From NCBI GenBank assembly GCA_900547085.1, contig URFI01000001.1, positions 1 to 48,631 on the forward strand: a DNA stretch of 48,631 nucleotides. The letters are read 5' to 3'. Shown here one piece after another: positions 41,002 through 48,631 of this stretch. The translations under genes were made by a program, and so were the position numbers. The stretch's first letter is position 1. The number at the start of each line of letters is the position of its first letter. This stretch comes from an uncultured Prevotella sp. Its GTDB lineage: Bacteria; Bacteroidota; Bacteroidia; Bacteroidales; Bacteroidaceae. The notes under the pieces are model-generated. The model made no database searches. It was given only the letters and a program-made list of their open reading frames with translations, and was not told the DNA's origin.

Positions 41002-44000
41002 ATGAAACCTAAGGCTAAAAAAACACTGTTAACGATGATGCCATTCAGCAAAACTTTTTTGGTTGGCGCATTGTTATTTATTTCATCAGCAGGGTTCGCA
41101 CAAAATCAAGTCATCAAGTTGCAGCAACGCAAAGCAACGCTGAAGACTCTGATTACTGCTATTGAAAAACAAACCAACAAATCAGTGGACTATGGACAAA
41201 ATGTCATCAATTTGAAGAAGGTAGTCCAAGTTAGTTCTAACAAGATGAAGTTGTCCGATCTCTTACAAGAACTTTTCAAGGGCACCAACGTCGATTACAC
41301 CATTACCGACCACCACATCTTGATTAGTGAGAAACCTAAAGCTAAAGTCAGCACTTCTGCGCAAGACCAGGCTACCATTAAGGTGACAGGGCAAGTGACA
41401 GATGCGAATGGCGAATCACTCCCAGGTGTTACGGTGAGAGTGAAGGGCAGCAAGACTGCAACTGCCACTGATATTGATGGAAACTACAGCCTCAATGTTC
41501 GTAGCAATGACATACTTGAATTTTCGTATGTTGGATTTACTACTCGCGAATTCAAAGCTTCTGATGTCACCTCTACTACTGTCTTGAACGAAAGTTCTAA
41601 ACAACTGGGTGAAGTGGTAGTAACGGCTCTTGGTATCAAGCGCGAAGAGAAGGCTTTGAGCTACAATGTACAACAAGTAAAGAGCGAAGAACTGACTCGT
41701 AACAAGGATGCCAACTTTGTCAACTCGCTCAGTGGTAAGGTGGCAGGCGTAAGCATTACCAAAAGTGCCAGTGGCGTGGGTGGTGCCACGCGTGTGGTTA
41801 TGCGTGGTGCTAAATCTATTGAAGGCAGCAACAATGTGTTGTATGTAATAGATGGTATCCCCTTGTTCAACTTCAATGGAGGTTCAGATAGTGGTGTTTT
41901 AGGAGAGGGACGTGTCAGCAGTGAAGGCATTGCCGACTTTAACCCTGAAGATATTGAGAGTATCAACGTTTTGGCAGGTCCTTCTGCCGCTGCCTTGTAT
42001 GGTAGTAATGCAGCAAATGGTGCTATCCTCATTACCACTAAAAAGGGTAAAGAGGGGAAAATGGAGATATCCTTCTCGTCAGCAGCCGATTTCAGCTCTC
42101 CCTTGCTCATGCCTAAGTTCCAAAACACTTATGGTAACAAAGCAGGTTCTTACGAGAGCTGGGGTGAAAAACTTGCAACGCCCAGTTCATACGATCCTGC
42201 AAAAGACTTCTTCCGCACAGGTACTAACTTTATCAACTCATTGACCCTAAACACAGGTAATGAGTATAATCAAACCTTTGCATCGGTAGCTTCGACTAAT
42301 TCAAAGGGCATTGTGCCAAACAATACGTACGACCGATTGAACTTTACAGTCCGTAATTCTTCAAAACTCTTTGGTGGTAAGGTTCAATTAGATTTAGGCG
42401 CATCGTACATCAAGCAAAAAGACAACAATATGGTATCTCAAGGTGAGTATTGGAATCCTATTGTTGCTGCTTATCTGTTCCCACGTGGCGAGTCGTTCGA
42501 CGCCATCAAAACGTTTGAGCGTTACGATAATACACGAAACTTCCCATTGCAGTATTGGCCCATATTAGATGGTAAATTTGCCAATCAAAACCCTTACTGG
42601 ACAGCTTATCGTAATTTAGCTCCTGATGATAAAGACCGTTATATGTTTAATGCAGGTCTCACTTATCACGTTTTAGATTGGTTGGATCTTGCAGGTCGTG
42701 TACGTTTTGACAGAACTTTCATGACCAGCGAACGAAAAATTTATGCTTCTTCATACGATGTGTTTGCTAAGTCAAAGGGCGCATACGAATACTATAATTA
42801 TAAAGATCATCAGACCTATGTTGACTTTATTGCCAGTATCAACAAGAGGTTTGGCGATTTTAGCTTAGCTTCCAACATTGGTTACAGCTATTCAGATTAT
42901 GGCTCACTCACCAGAGGCTATGGTGGTAACCTGACGTTGGTACCCAATAAGTTTTCTTTGACGAACATCGATCCTACCGATAGTAAGATTCGCGAGGAAG
43001 GTGGCGACAGCAAGGTGCGCAATGTGGCAGCCTTTGCCAGTGCTGAATTAGGCTACAAGAGCATGCTCTACCTTACCTTGACAGGCAGAAACGACTGGAA
43101 TTCGCGCTTGGTTAATTCTTCCGAAGAGTCGTTCTTCTATCCTTCAGTAGGTTTGTCAGGCATCATTTCTGAAATGGTAAAATTACCCAAAGCCATTTCT
43201 TACCTCAAAGTAAGAGGTTCGTTCACCGAAGTAGGTTCGCCAGTATCACGTTCGGGTATGACACCGGGAACCATTACAACGCCTATTTTGGGCGGTAGTT
43301 TGAAATCAACCGACATTTATCCGTTTACCGATTATAAGGCAGAACGTACAAAGTCGTATGAGCTTGGTTTGACGGCACGTTTATTTAAAAAGCTATCTTT
43401 CGACTTCACATGGTACAAGTCGAACACCTACAACCAAACGTTTATCGGTGAATTGCCCGAAAGCTCTGGTTATAAAGCCGTATATCTACAAGCAGGAAAT
43501 GTGGAAAACCGCGGTGTGGAGATGACTTTGGGTTATCATGACAACTTTGGCGAGTTGGCTTGGAACTCTTCGCTTACCTATTCGCACAACAACAACGAAA
43601 TTATTGAGATGGTGAAGGATTATACTCACCCCATGAGTCCCAAACCTATTAACATTCCTCAAGTTTCTAAAGACAATGGTCGTGTTATCTTAAAGGTTGG
43701 AGGTTCTATCAACGACATCTATGCAAATAAGTTCTTGGCTAAAGATAATCAAGGCTTTATCAATGTTACCTCGTCTGGTGGCTTCAACGTAGAGAATGTA
43801 GAACCTGTGTACCTCGGTAAGACCACACCAGATTTTACGATGGGTTGGAACAACTCATTCTCTTACAAAGGTTTCGGACTAAGTTTCTTAATCAATGCAC
43901 GTGTGGGCGGTGTTGTTACTTCTTCTACACAAGCATTGCTCGACAAGTTTGGTGTGTCGCAAGCCTCTGCCGATGCTCGTGATGCTGGTGGTGTGCTGAT

Positions 44001-44328
44001 ACCAGAACAGGGAGTGTTCGATGCCAAAAACTATTATAACTTGATAGGTACAGGCGAAACAGCCTTGGCTGGCTATTATACCTATAGTGCGACCAATGTT
44101 AGATTGCAAGAGTTTACTTTCAGTTACAAGTTTAATTCTCGTTGGTCCAATAATGTATTGAAAGATTTAACACTCTCGTTTGTGGCTAACAATCCTTGGA
44201 TGATTTATTGCAAGGCGCCTTTCGATCCAGAGGTGACTCCTTCTACAGGAACTTATGGACAAGGAAACGATTACTTCATGCAGCCCAGTCTGAAGAGTTA
44301 CGGATTTAGTGTAAAATTTAAATTCTAA
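41002..44328 (+). CDS. SusC-like TonB-dependent transducer with STN domain
   Basis: A 1108-residue SusC/RagA-family transporter with a signalling extension. After the signal peptide (to GFAQN), residues about 40-112 form an STN domain (ATLKTLITAIEKQTNKSVDYG to ITDHHILISEK) that contacts FecR in the periplasm. Next are the carboxypeptidase-D-like domain (VTGQVTDANGESLPGVTVRV), TonB-box-like LGEVVVTALGIKREEKALSY, the plug with VIDGIPLFNFNGG and LAGPSAAALYGSNAANGAILI, and the barrel ending YGFSVKFKF. It is the importer of the second polysaccharide locus and probably reports glycan binding to the FecR/ECF pair. The next gene begins 6 bp after its stop. Confidence 0.95.
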   Translation: MKPKAKKTLLTMMPFSKTFLVGALLFISSAGFAQNQVIKLQQRKATLKTLITAIEKQTNKSVDYGQNVINLKKVVQVSSNKMKLSDLLQELFKGTNVDYTITDHHILISEKPKAKVSTSAQDQATIKVTGQVTDANGESLPGVTVRVKGSKTATATDIDGNYSLNVRSNDILEFSYVGFTTREFKASDVTSTTVLNESSKQLGEVVVTALGIKREEKALSYNVQQVKSEELTRNKDANFVNSLSGKVAGVSITKSASGVGGATRVVMRGAKSIEGSNNVLYVIDGIPLFNFNGGSDSGVLGEGRVSSEGIADFNPEDIESINVLAGPSAAALYGSNAANGAILITTKKGKEGKMEISFSSAADFSSPLLMPKFQNTYGNKAGSYESWGEKLATPSSYDPAKDFFRTGTNFINSLTLNTGNEYNQTFASVASTNSKGIVPNNTYDRLNFTVRNSSKLFGGKVQLDLGASYIKQKDNNMVSQGEYWNPIVAAYLFPRGESFDAIKTFERYDNTRNFPLQYWPILDGKFANQNPYWTAYRNLAPDDKDRYMFNAGLTYHVLDWLDLAGRVRFDRTFMTSERKIYASSYDVFAKSKGAYEYYNYKDHQTYVDFIASINKRFGDFSLASNIGYSYSDYGSLTRGYGGNLTLVPNKFSLTNIDPTDSKIREEGGDSKVRNVAAFASAELGYKSMLYLTLTGRNDWNSRLVNSSEESFFYPSVGLSGIISEMVKLPKAISYLKVRGSFTEVGSPVSRSGMTPGTITTPILGGSLKSTDIYPFTDYKAERTKSYELGLTARLFKKLSFDFTWYKSNTYNQTFIGELPESSGYKAVYLQAGNVENRGVEMTLGYHDNFGELAWNSSLTYSHNNNEIIEMVKDYTHPMSPKPINIPQVSKDNGRVILKVGGSINDIYANKFLAKDNQGFINVTSSGGFNVENVEPVYLGKTTPDFTMGWNNSFSYKGFGLSFLINARVGGVVTSSTQALLDKFGVSQASADARDAGGVLIPEQGVFDAKNYYNLIGTGETALAGYYTYSATNVRLQEFTFSYKFNSRWSNNVLKDLTLSFVANNPWMIYCKAPFDPEVTPSTGTYGQGNDYFMQPSLKSYGFSVKFKF

Positions 44329-44334
44329 TCAACT

Positions 44335-45966
44335 ATGAAATTTCTAAGATATAAACAATATATGATAGGTTTATTGGCTTTGTCATTGTTTGCTTCGTGC
44401 GACTTTGAGAAAATCAATACCAACGAGTTCGAGATGCTTCCCGAAGAAGGTAAAATGGACGGTATCTCTGTCGGTGGTCCTATAACAGCTTTGCAAAAGT
44501 GCGTAGTACCTGTTGGTACACAAGACGACGGAACAAATGTTGCCAACGAATATCAAGTAGCTTATCATTTGGCTGCCGATTGTTGGAGTGGTTACTTTGC
44601 TCAAAACAACAACTGGAACAGCGGTCGTAACAACTTAACCTATTTCTTAATGGACGGTTGGGTATCGGCATCGTACACTTCGGCATACACCAAAGTGATA
44701 CCGTTGTGGCAAGACATCAAGATAAAGACCGAGAAAGATTTCCCAGAGGCGTATGCTTTGGCACAAATTCTCAAAGTATCTACTTGGCATAAGGCTACTG
44801 ATATGTTCGGTCCCATTCCTTACAAAGAGGCAGGAAAGGGTCTTATTAGTGTACCTTATGACAGTCAGGCAGACGTGTACAAATACATGTTTGAGGATTT
44901 GACGAATGCCATTGGCGTGCTGACAAATGCTCTTGAGCATGGTACTACCAAATTGTTGCCCAATGCCGATGCCGTATATGGAGGCAATGTGAAGAAATGG
45001 ATAGTTTATGCCAACTCTCTAATGCTTCGCTTGGCGATGCGTGTATATTATGCTGACGAGGCGATGTCAAAGAAGTATGTATTGCAAGCGGTGAACAATC
45101 CTTACGGTGTAATGCAGTCTAAGGACGATGAAGCCAAGATGGAAAAAGGTGCAGGAATTACCTTTATCAACAATATTGAGATTTTATCAAATCAGTACAA
45201 TGAATGTCGCATGGGTTCGTCAATGCAGGCTTATTTAGGTGGATACGAAGATCCACGACTTCCTAAATACTTTACAGAGTCTGAAGCTTATTACGCTCAG
45301 GAGTTGGGACAATACGGAAAATACCTGGCAGTGCCAACTGGTAATATAGCTTCGCAGAACGATGTATTTAAAATGGCATCAAGACCTAATGTAACCAAGA
45401 CAACCGCCACTTATTGGATGCGCGCATCCGAAGTGTATTTCCTTTTGGCGGAAGCTGCGTTACATGGCATATCTGTCAATGGTTCTGCCGAAGACTTGTA
45501 TCGCAAGGGCATTGCCATGTCGTTCGAGGAGAATGGCATTTCTGCCAATGAGGTAGACAACTATATGAACTCTGGCCGTACACCAATGGAGTATAGTTTG
45601 AATATGTGGAGTCCTAACGTGAATGTTTCTGAGCCTTCTGTTACAAATGCTACCGTAAAATGGGGTGGCAGTAACGAAGAGAAGTTAGAGAAAATCATGA
45701 TTCAAAAATGGATTGCACTGTATCCTAACGGACAAGAAGCTTGGAGTGAATATCGTCGTACGGGCTATCCAAAGCTACACAAGGTAATGGCGAATTACAG
45801 CAACGGTGAGGTGGATACCAACATTGGTATTCGCAGAATGCGTTACCCTGCCAATAGGGCTACATCTGATGAGGACAAGCAGAACTTGGACAAAGCGCGT
45901 CAGATGCTGCGTGACGGACAGGATAAGGCTGGTACTCGCCTGTGGTGGGATAATAAGAATAAATAA
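44335..45966 (+). CDS. SusD-like lipoprotein (SusD/RagB, PF12771-like subgroup)
   Basis: A 543-residue surface lipoprotein paired with the SusC just upstream (6-bp gap). The signal peptide ends at LSLFASC with Cys22. Its sequence follows the subgroup of SusD homologues often seen beside STN-type SusC in glycan loci: CDFEKINTNEFE, AADCWSGYFAQNNNWNSGRNN, AQILKVSTWHKATDMFGPIPYKEAGKG, WMRASEVYFLLAEAALHG, and near the end IMIQKWIALYPNGQEAWSEYRRTGYPKL followed by RRMRYPANRA. It should bind the glycan at the mouth of the SusC barrel. The next gene, a GH18 protein, starts 21 bp later. Confidence 0.93.
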   Translation: MKFLRYKQYMIGLLALSLFASCDFEKINTNEFEMLPEEGKMDGISVGGPITALQKCVVPVGTQDDGTNVANEYQVAYHLAADCWSGYFAQNNNWNSGRNNLTYFLMDGWVSASYTSAYTKVIPLWQDIKIKTEKDFPEAYALAQILKVSTWHKATDMFGPIPYKEAGKGLISVPYDSQADVYKYMFEDLTNAIGVLTNALEHGTTKLLPNADAVYGGNVKKWIVYANSLMLRLAMRVYYADEAMSKKYVLQAVNNPYGVMQSKDDEAKMEKGAGITFINNIEILSNQYNECRMGSSMQAYLGGYEDPRLPKYFTESEAYYAQELGQYGKYLAVPTGNIASQNDVFKMASRPNVTKTTATYWMRASEVYFLLAEAALHGISVNGSAEDLYRKGIAMSFEENGISANEVDNYMNSGRTPMEYSLNMWSPNVNVSEPSVTNATVKWGGSNEEKLEKIMIQKWIALYPNGQEAWSEYRRTGYPKLHKVMANYSNGEVDTNIGIRRMRYPANRATSDEDKQNLDKARQMLRDGQDKAGTRLWWDNKNK

Positions 45967-45987
45967 TATACTTAAAATCGAAAAATA

Positions 45988-47106
45988 ATGAAACGTTTTA
46001 AATATCATCAACTATTTCTCGCTCTTGCGATAGGAATGTTCATGACCTCCTGTAGTGATATGGTAGAACCCGAACCAAAAGAGTTTGACCATGTAGGTGG
46101 TTATAACACCATGAACAACGCAAAGAGCGAACAATATTATGCTGATTTAAGAGCTTATAAGAAAACGGCTAATAATTATGGTCGCCCTGTAGCATTTGGT
46201 TGGTATTCTAACTGGTCGCCAGCAGGCACTTACCGTAGAGGCTACCTTAGTTCAATGCCCGACAGTATGGACATTGTGTCTATGTGGAGTGGTGCCCCTA
46301 ACAGATTTGAAATCACACCTGCACAAAAGGCTGACAAAGAGTTTGTGCAAAAAGTGAAAGGAACCAGACTGCTGGAAGTAACCCTACTTTCTTATATCGG
46401 AAAGGGTAGAACTCCTGATTATGTGTACCACGAAGTAGAGAAAAAAGCAGAACAAGAAGGTTGGAGCAAAGACGAAGCGCGGCTGAACGAGGCAAAGAAA
46501 CAGGCGCGTTGGAAGTTCTGGGGCTACAATGGTGTACGTGGTTCAGAGAACCATAAACAGGCGTTGGCAAAGTTTGCGAAAGCTCTCTGTGACTCGTTGG
46601 TAGCTAACGATTGGGATGGTTATGACATCGACTGGGAAATTGGAAGTGGTGTCTTTGACATGGATGGAACTTTACAAACCAATGAAGACTTGATTTATTT
46701 AATTAAGGAAATGAACAAGTATATTGGTCCTAAGAGTGATCCCGAGGGCAATGGCCACAAACTAATTTGTATTGACGGACAATTCCATGGTCTAACCAAA
46801 GCCTTGGACGGCTATGTTGATTATTGGATTGCACAATCGTATGGCTGGGTACCCAATTTAGACAGCTATGATTTTGATACCAAAAAGCTGATTATTACCG
46901 ATAATTTTGAATCGAGTTTTAGTAGTGGTGGTCAATTATTAAGACAGGCAGCCCAAATGCCAGCCAACGGGTATAAAGGAGGCGTAGGTGCTTATCGTTT
47001 TGACAACGACTACGACAACACGCCTAATTACAAGTGGATGCGCCAAGCCATTCAAATCAACCAAAAGGTTTATAATGAATGGAAAGCCAACCAAAAGAAA
47101 AAGTAG
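45988..47106 (+). CDS. GH18 surface lipoprotein, probable endo-beta-N-acetylglucosaminidase
   Basis: A 372-residue GH18 protein. The lipobox FMTSC gives Cys22, followed by SDMVEPEPKE, so it is probably surface-exposed. The family active-site motif DxxDxDxE is complete as D210, D213, D215 and E217 in DWDGYDIDWEIG, so catalysis with GlcNAc substrate assistance is expected. Other family segments are VAFGWYSNW near the N-terminus and YVDYWIAQSYGW. GH18 enzymes cleave chitin or the GlcNAc-GlcNAc core of N-glycans; a small lipoprotein form beside STN-SusC, SusD and a DUF1735/LamG protein resembles the Bacteroides endoglycosidase loci acting on N-glycans, which makes that reading more likely than chitinase. 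It lies in the same operon, 29 bp before the next gene. Confidence 0.9.
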   Translation: MKRFKYHQLFLALAIGMFMTSCSDMVEPEPKEFDHVGGYNTMNNAKSEQYYADLRAYKKTANNYGRPVAFGWYSNWSPAGTYRRGYLSSMPDSMDIVSMWSGAPNRFEITPAQKADKEFVQKVKGTRLLEVTLLSYIGKGRTPDYVYHEVEKKAEQEGWSKDEARLNEAKKQARWKFWGYNGVRGSENHKQALAKFAKALCDSLVANDWDGYDIDWEIGSGVFDMDGTLQTNEDLIYLIKEMNKYIGPKSDPEGNGHKLICIDGQFHGLTKALDGYVDYWIAQSYGWVPNLDSYDFDTKKLIITDNFESSFSSGGQLLRQAAQMPANGYKGGVGAYRFDNDYDNTPNYKWMRQAIQINQKVYNEWKANQKKK

Positions 47107-47135
47107 TTTAGTGAATCATCAAAAATGAGTTAACA

Positions 47136-48278
47136 ATGAAAAACAAACATATATGCCGTTCTCTTTTAATGGGAGGGTTAGCCCTCTTGTTAGGAGCATG
47201 CAGTAATGAAAGCGAGAGTGATTTGCTCGCAGAAAAAGTTTATTTCGAGAGCAGTGAATATCAGGTAACGATGAAAGAGGAAAAAGATGTGATGGATGTC
47301 AATATCACCTCTCGTCTTAGCAATCTTCTATCGTCGGATGTAAACGTATCGTATGAGGTAGCAGAAGAGTCATTGGTGAAAGAGTATAATGCGAAGCATG
47401 GTACAGGCTATTTACCCTTCAATGCGCAAAATGCGAAAATAAACACGCCTCAAGCTGTGATTGAAGCAGGTGCGACACACGCCAAACCGGTAGTGCTTTC
47501 CCTCTCTGGGTTGAATAGTCTTGAAGCAGGAAAGTCTTATATCTTGCCTGTTCGAGTGAAATCAAGTAGTGTTCCAACAGTTGCTGGTGAGGATATAGAA
47601 TATGTTATTTTAGCGAAACCAATCTTAATTAACAAGGTAGGTACGTTTACAAATCACTATATTTCTGTAAAATTCCCAGCAGGAACTTTCTTTAAATCGT
47701 TTACCTATGAGGCTTTAGTTTATTCTTCTGGCTGGGGATCTAATAATACCATCATGGGTTGCGAAGGTATCATGATATTACGCGTTGGTGACGAAGGTGG
47801 CGGCATTAGTAGAGGTATTTTGCAAATTGCAGGAAACCAACATTATGAATCGCCTGACAAACTGCCCGCTAAGCAGTGGTGTCATGTCGCCATCACTTAC
47901 GATCAGCCTTCTGGAAAAACGGTTCTGTACTTGAATGGTGCCAAATGGGCAGAGTCTACTTGGAACATTGCTGGCTTCGATCCTAATAAGGATGTCGGCT
48001 TTAACATTGGTAAGCTGGCAGGATTCCCATGGGGAGAACGTCCATTCTATGGTTATATGAGCGAAATGAGAGTATGGAGCGTGGCTCGTACCGAGAAGCA
48101 AATCAAACAATTCATGTTAGGAGTTGATCCTAAGTCTGACGGACTTGAATTGTATTATAAGCTTGATGGCTCTGAGAAAGTAGAGGGCAATATTATCAAG
48201 GACGCTGCCAAGAATTTGGATGGCAAGACAAACGGTATTGATATTACTACCTTAGATGAACCTATCTCCATCAAATAA
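47136..48278 (+). CDS. DUF1735/LamG-type surface glycan-binding lipoprotein
   Basis: A 380-residue lipoprotein with Cys22 in LLLGACSNE. Residues about 25-165 form a DUF1735-type beta domain (KVYFESSEYQVTM, VSYEVAEESLVKEYNAKHGTGYLPF, LEAGKSYILPVRVKSSS). The rest is a concanavalin/LamG-like jelly roll (FTYEALVYSSGW, LPAKQWCHVAITYDQPSGKTVLYLNGAKW, FYGYMSEMRVWSVARTEKQIKQFMLGV). No catalytic motif is visible; it probably binds glycan at the surface for the GH18 enzyme and SusCD. It is the last gene of the operon, followed by a strong terminator. Confidence 0.9.
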   Translation: MKNKHICRSLLMGGLALLLGACSNESESDLLAEKVYFESSEYQVTMKEEKDVMDVNITSRLSNLLSSDVNVSYEVAEESLVKEYNAKHGTGYLPFNAQNAKINTPQAVIEAGATHAKPVVLSLSGLNSLEAGKSYILPVRVKSSSVPTVAGEDIEYVILAKPILINKVGTFTNHYISVKFPAGTFFKSFTYEALVYSSGWGSNNTIMGCEGIMILRVGDEGGGISRGILQIAGNQHYESPDKLPAKQWCHVAITYDQPSGKTVLYLNGAKWAESTWNIAGFDPNKDVGFNIGKLAGFPWGERPFYGYMSEMRVWSVARTEKQIKQFMLGVDPKSDGLELYYKLDGSEKVEGNIIKDAAKNLDGKTNGIDITTLDEPISIK

Positions 48279-48305
48279 TTTTTGAGAGTGATATAAAATG
48301 CAAAC

Positions 48306-48341
48306 AAAAGGAGGTGTGCGACCATGCGTACACCTCCTTTT
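48306..48341 (+). terminator. Strong intrinsic terminator closing the second glycan locus
   Basis: AAAAGGAGGTGTGCG (48306-48320) pairs with CGTACACCTCCTTTT (48327-48341) over 15 bp with one G-U pair and a 6-base loop; the stem ends in TTTT and continues TATTT. It can work in both directions. Confidence 0.9.
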
Positions 48342-48493
48342 ATTTCTATGCCCCAAAGGCATTATAGTACTCATATAAGTGGGCTTAGTAAGCATCCTAT
48401 ATTCGTAGTTTGTGTGAAGAATTTTTCGCAGCTAACCTGCTTGTTGTGCTTTAGATGCGATTCATGTCAGACCGTTAAAAATATGTTGCTCGC

Positions 48494-48581
48494 CAATCTC
48501 AATGATATTGATCCCCAAACTCAATGCTATTGGACATCAAACTCAATGACTTTGGACACTAAACTCAATGCTATTCGATAT
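48494..48581. repeat. 22-bp tandem repeat, four units
   Basis: Units start exactly every 22 bp at 48494, 48516, 48538 and 48560. The second reads CAAACTCAATGCTATTGGAC, the third CAAACTCAATGACTTTGGAC; the first and fourth differ at a few bases. There are no spacers of unique sequence. The region from 48342 to the window end has no gene I can recognise. Confidence 0.85.
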
Positions 48582-48631
48582 CACCCCCAAAACCAATACT
48601 AAAATAGGAAATATAGAATTGAGGTTTTTAG

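Noticed and set aside
48494..48581. CRISPR array
   Set aside because: The 22-bp units abut one another with no unique spacers and there are no cas genes; the same holds for the other 22-bp and 8-bp arrays.

Overview
The window looks like the chromosome of a Prevotella-type bacterium (phylum Bacteroidota, order Bacteroidales). The support is three SusC/SusD-type outer-membrane nutrient pairs, TAnnTTTG promoter boxes in place of TATAAT, type IX secretion genes porU and porV, gene starts without Shine-Dalgarno sequences, and an ECF sigma/FecR pair beside a SusC with an STN domain. The assignment is from gene content and style, not from rRNA.

Region 1 (1-947, minus strand, cut by the window edge) is the N-terminal 315 residues of a thiol-activated (cholesterol-dependent) cytolysin-like lipoprotein.

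Region 2 (about 1680-22341) is a starch and maltodextrin utilisation locus. On the minus strand lie susC, susD, a SusE/SusF-like binding lipoprotein and a secreted GH13 amylase with a starch-binding module and a probable type IX sorting tail. A strong hairpin terminator lies just before the amylase gene. Divergent from susC are a LacI-family regulator and an inner-membrane MFS transporter. Then comes a tight operon: malQ (GH77 with N-terminal starch-binding domains), susB (GH97), pulA (pullulanase) and susA (neopullulanase). Surface proteins would bind, cut and import starch fragments; periplasmic SusA, SusB and PulA would finish them to glucose and maltose; the MFS protein would carry these inward and cytoplasmic MalQ would process them. 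A palindrome, GCAAACGTTTGC, or a one-mismatch copy, lies 55 or 56 bp upstream of the -7 box of three promoters (susC, lacI, malQ). This suggests one LacI-type regulator, probably an activator, over the locus.

Region 3 (23347-28668) is a second SusC/SusD pair with its own promoter, no such operator and no enzyme gene. Region 4 (28900-32142) is housekeeping: rplM, rpsI, rpsB and tsf with a structured leader. Region 5 (32312-38434) holds a FAH-family hydrolase gene, porU, porV and ispF. Region 6 (38569-48278) is a second polysaccharide locus: an ECF sigma gene divergent from fecR, then an STN-type SusC, a SusD-like protein, a GH18 lipoprotein with intact active site and a DUF1735/LamG-type lipoprotein. 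This set resembles Bacteroides loci for N-glycan (high-mannose) use.

The most unusual structure is in the gaps between genes. Three have arrays of 8-9 bp units, two of them running almost into a start codon (11510, 37949) and one inside the ribosomal-protein cluster. One gap has an 11/22-bp self-complementary array. Four have degenerate arrays of 22-bp period with a shared core like CAAACTCAATGCTATTGG. None resembles CRISPR or an insertion sequence. No tRNA, rRNA, transposase or CRISPR array was seen.
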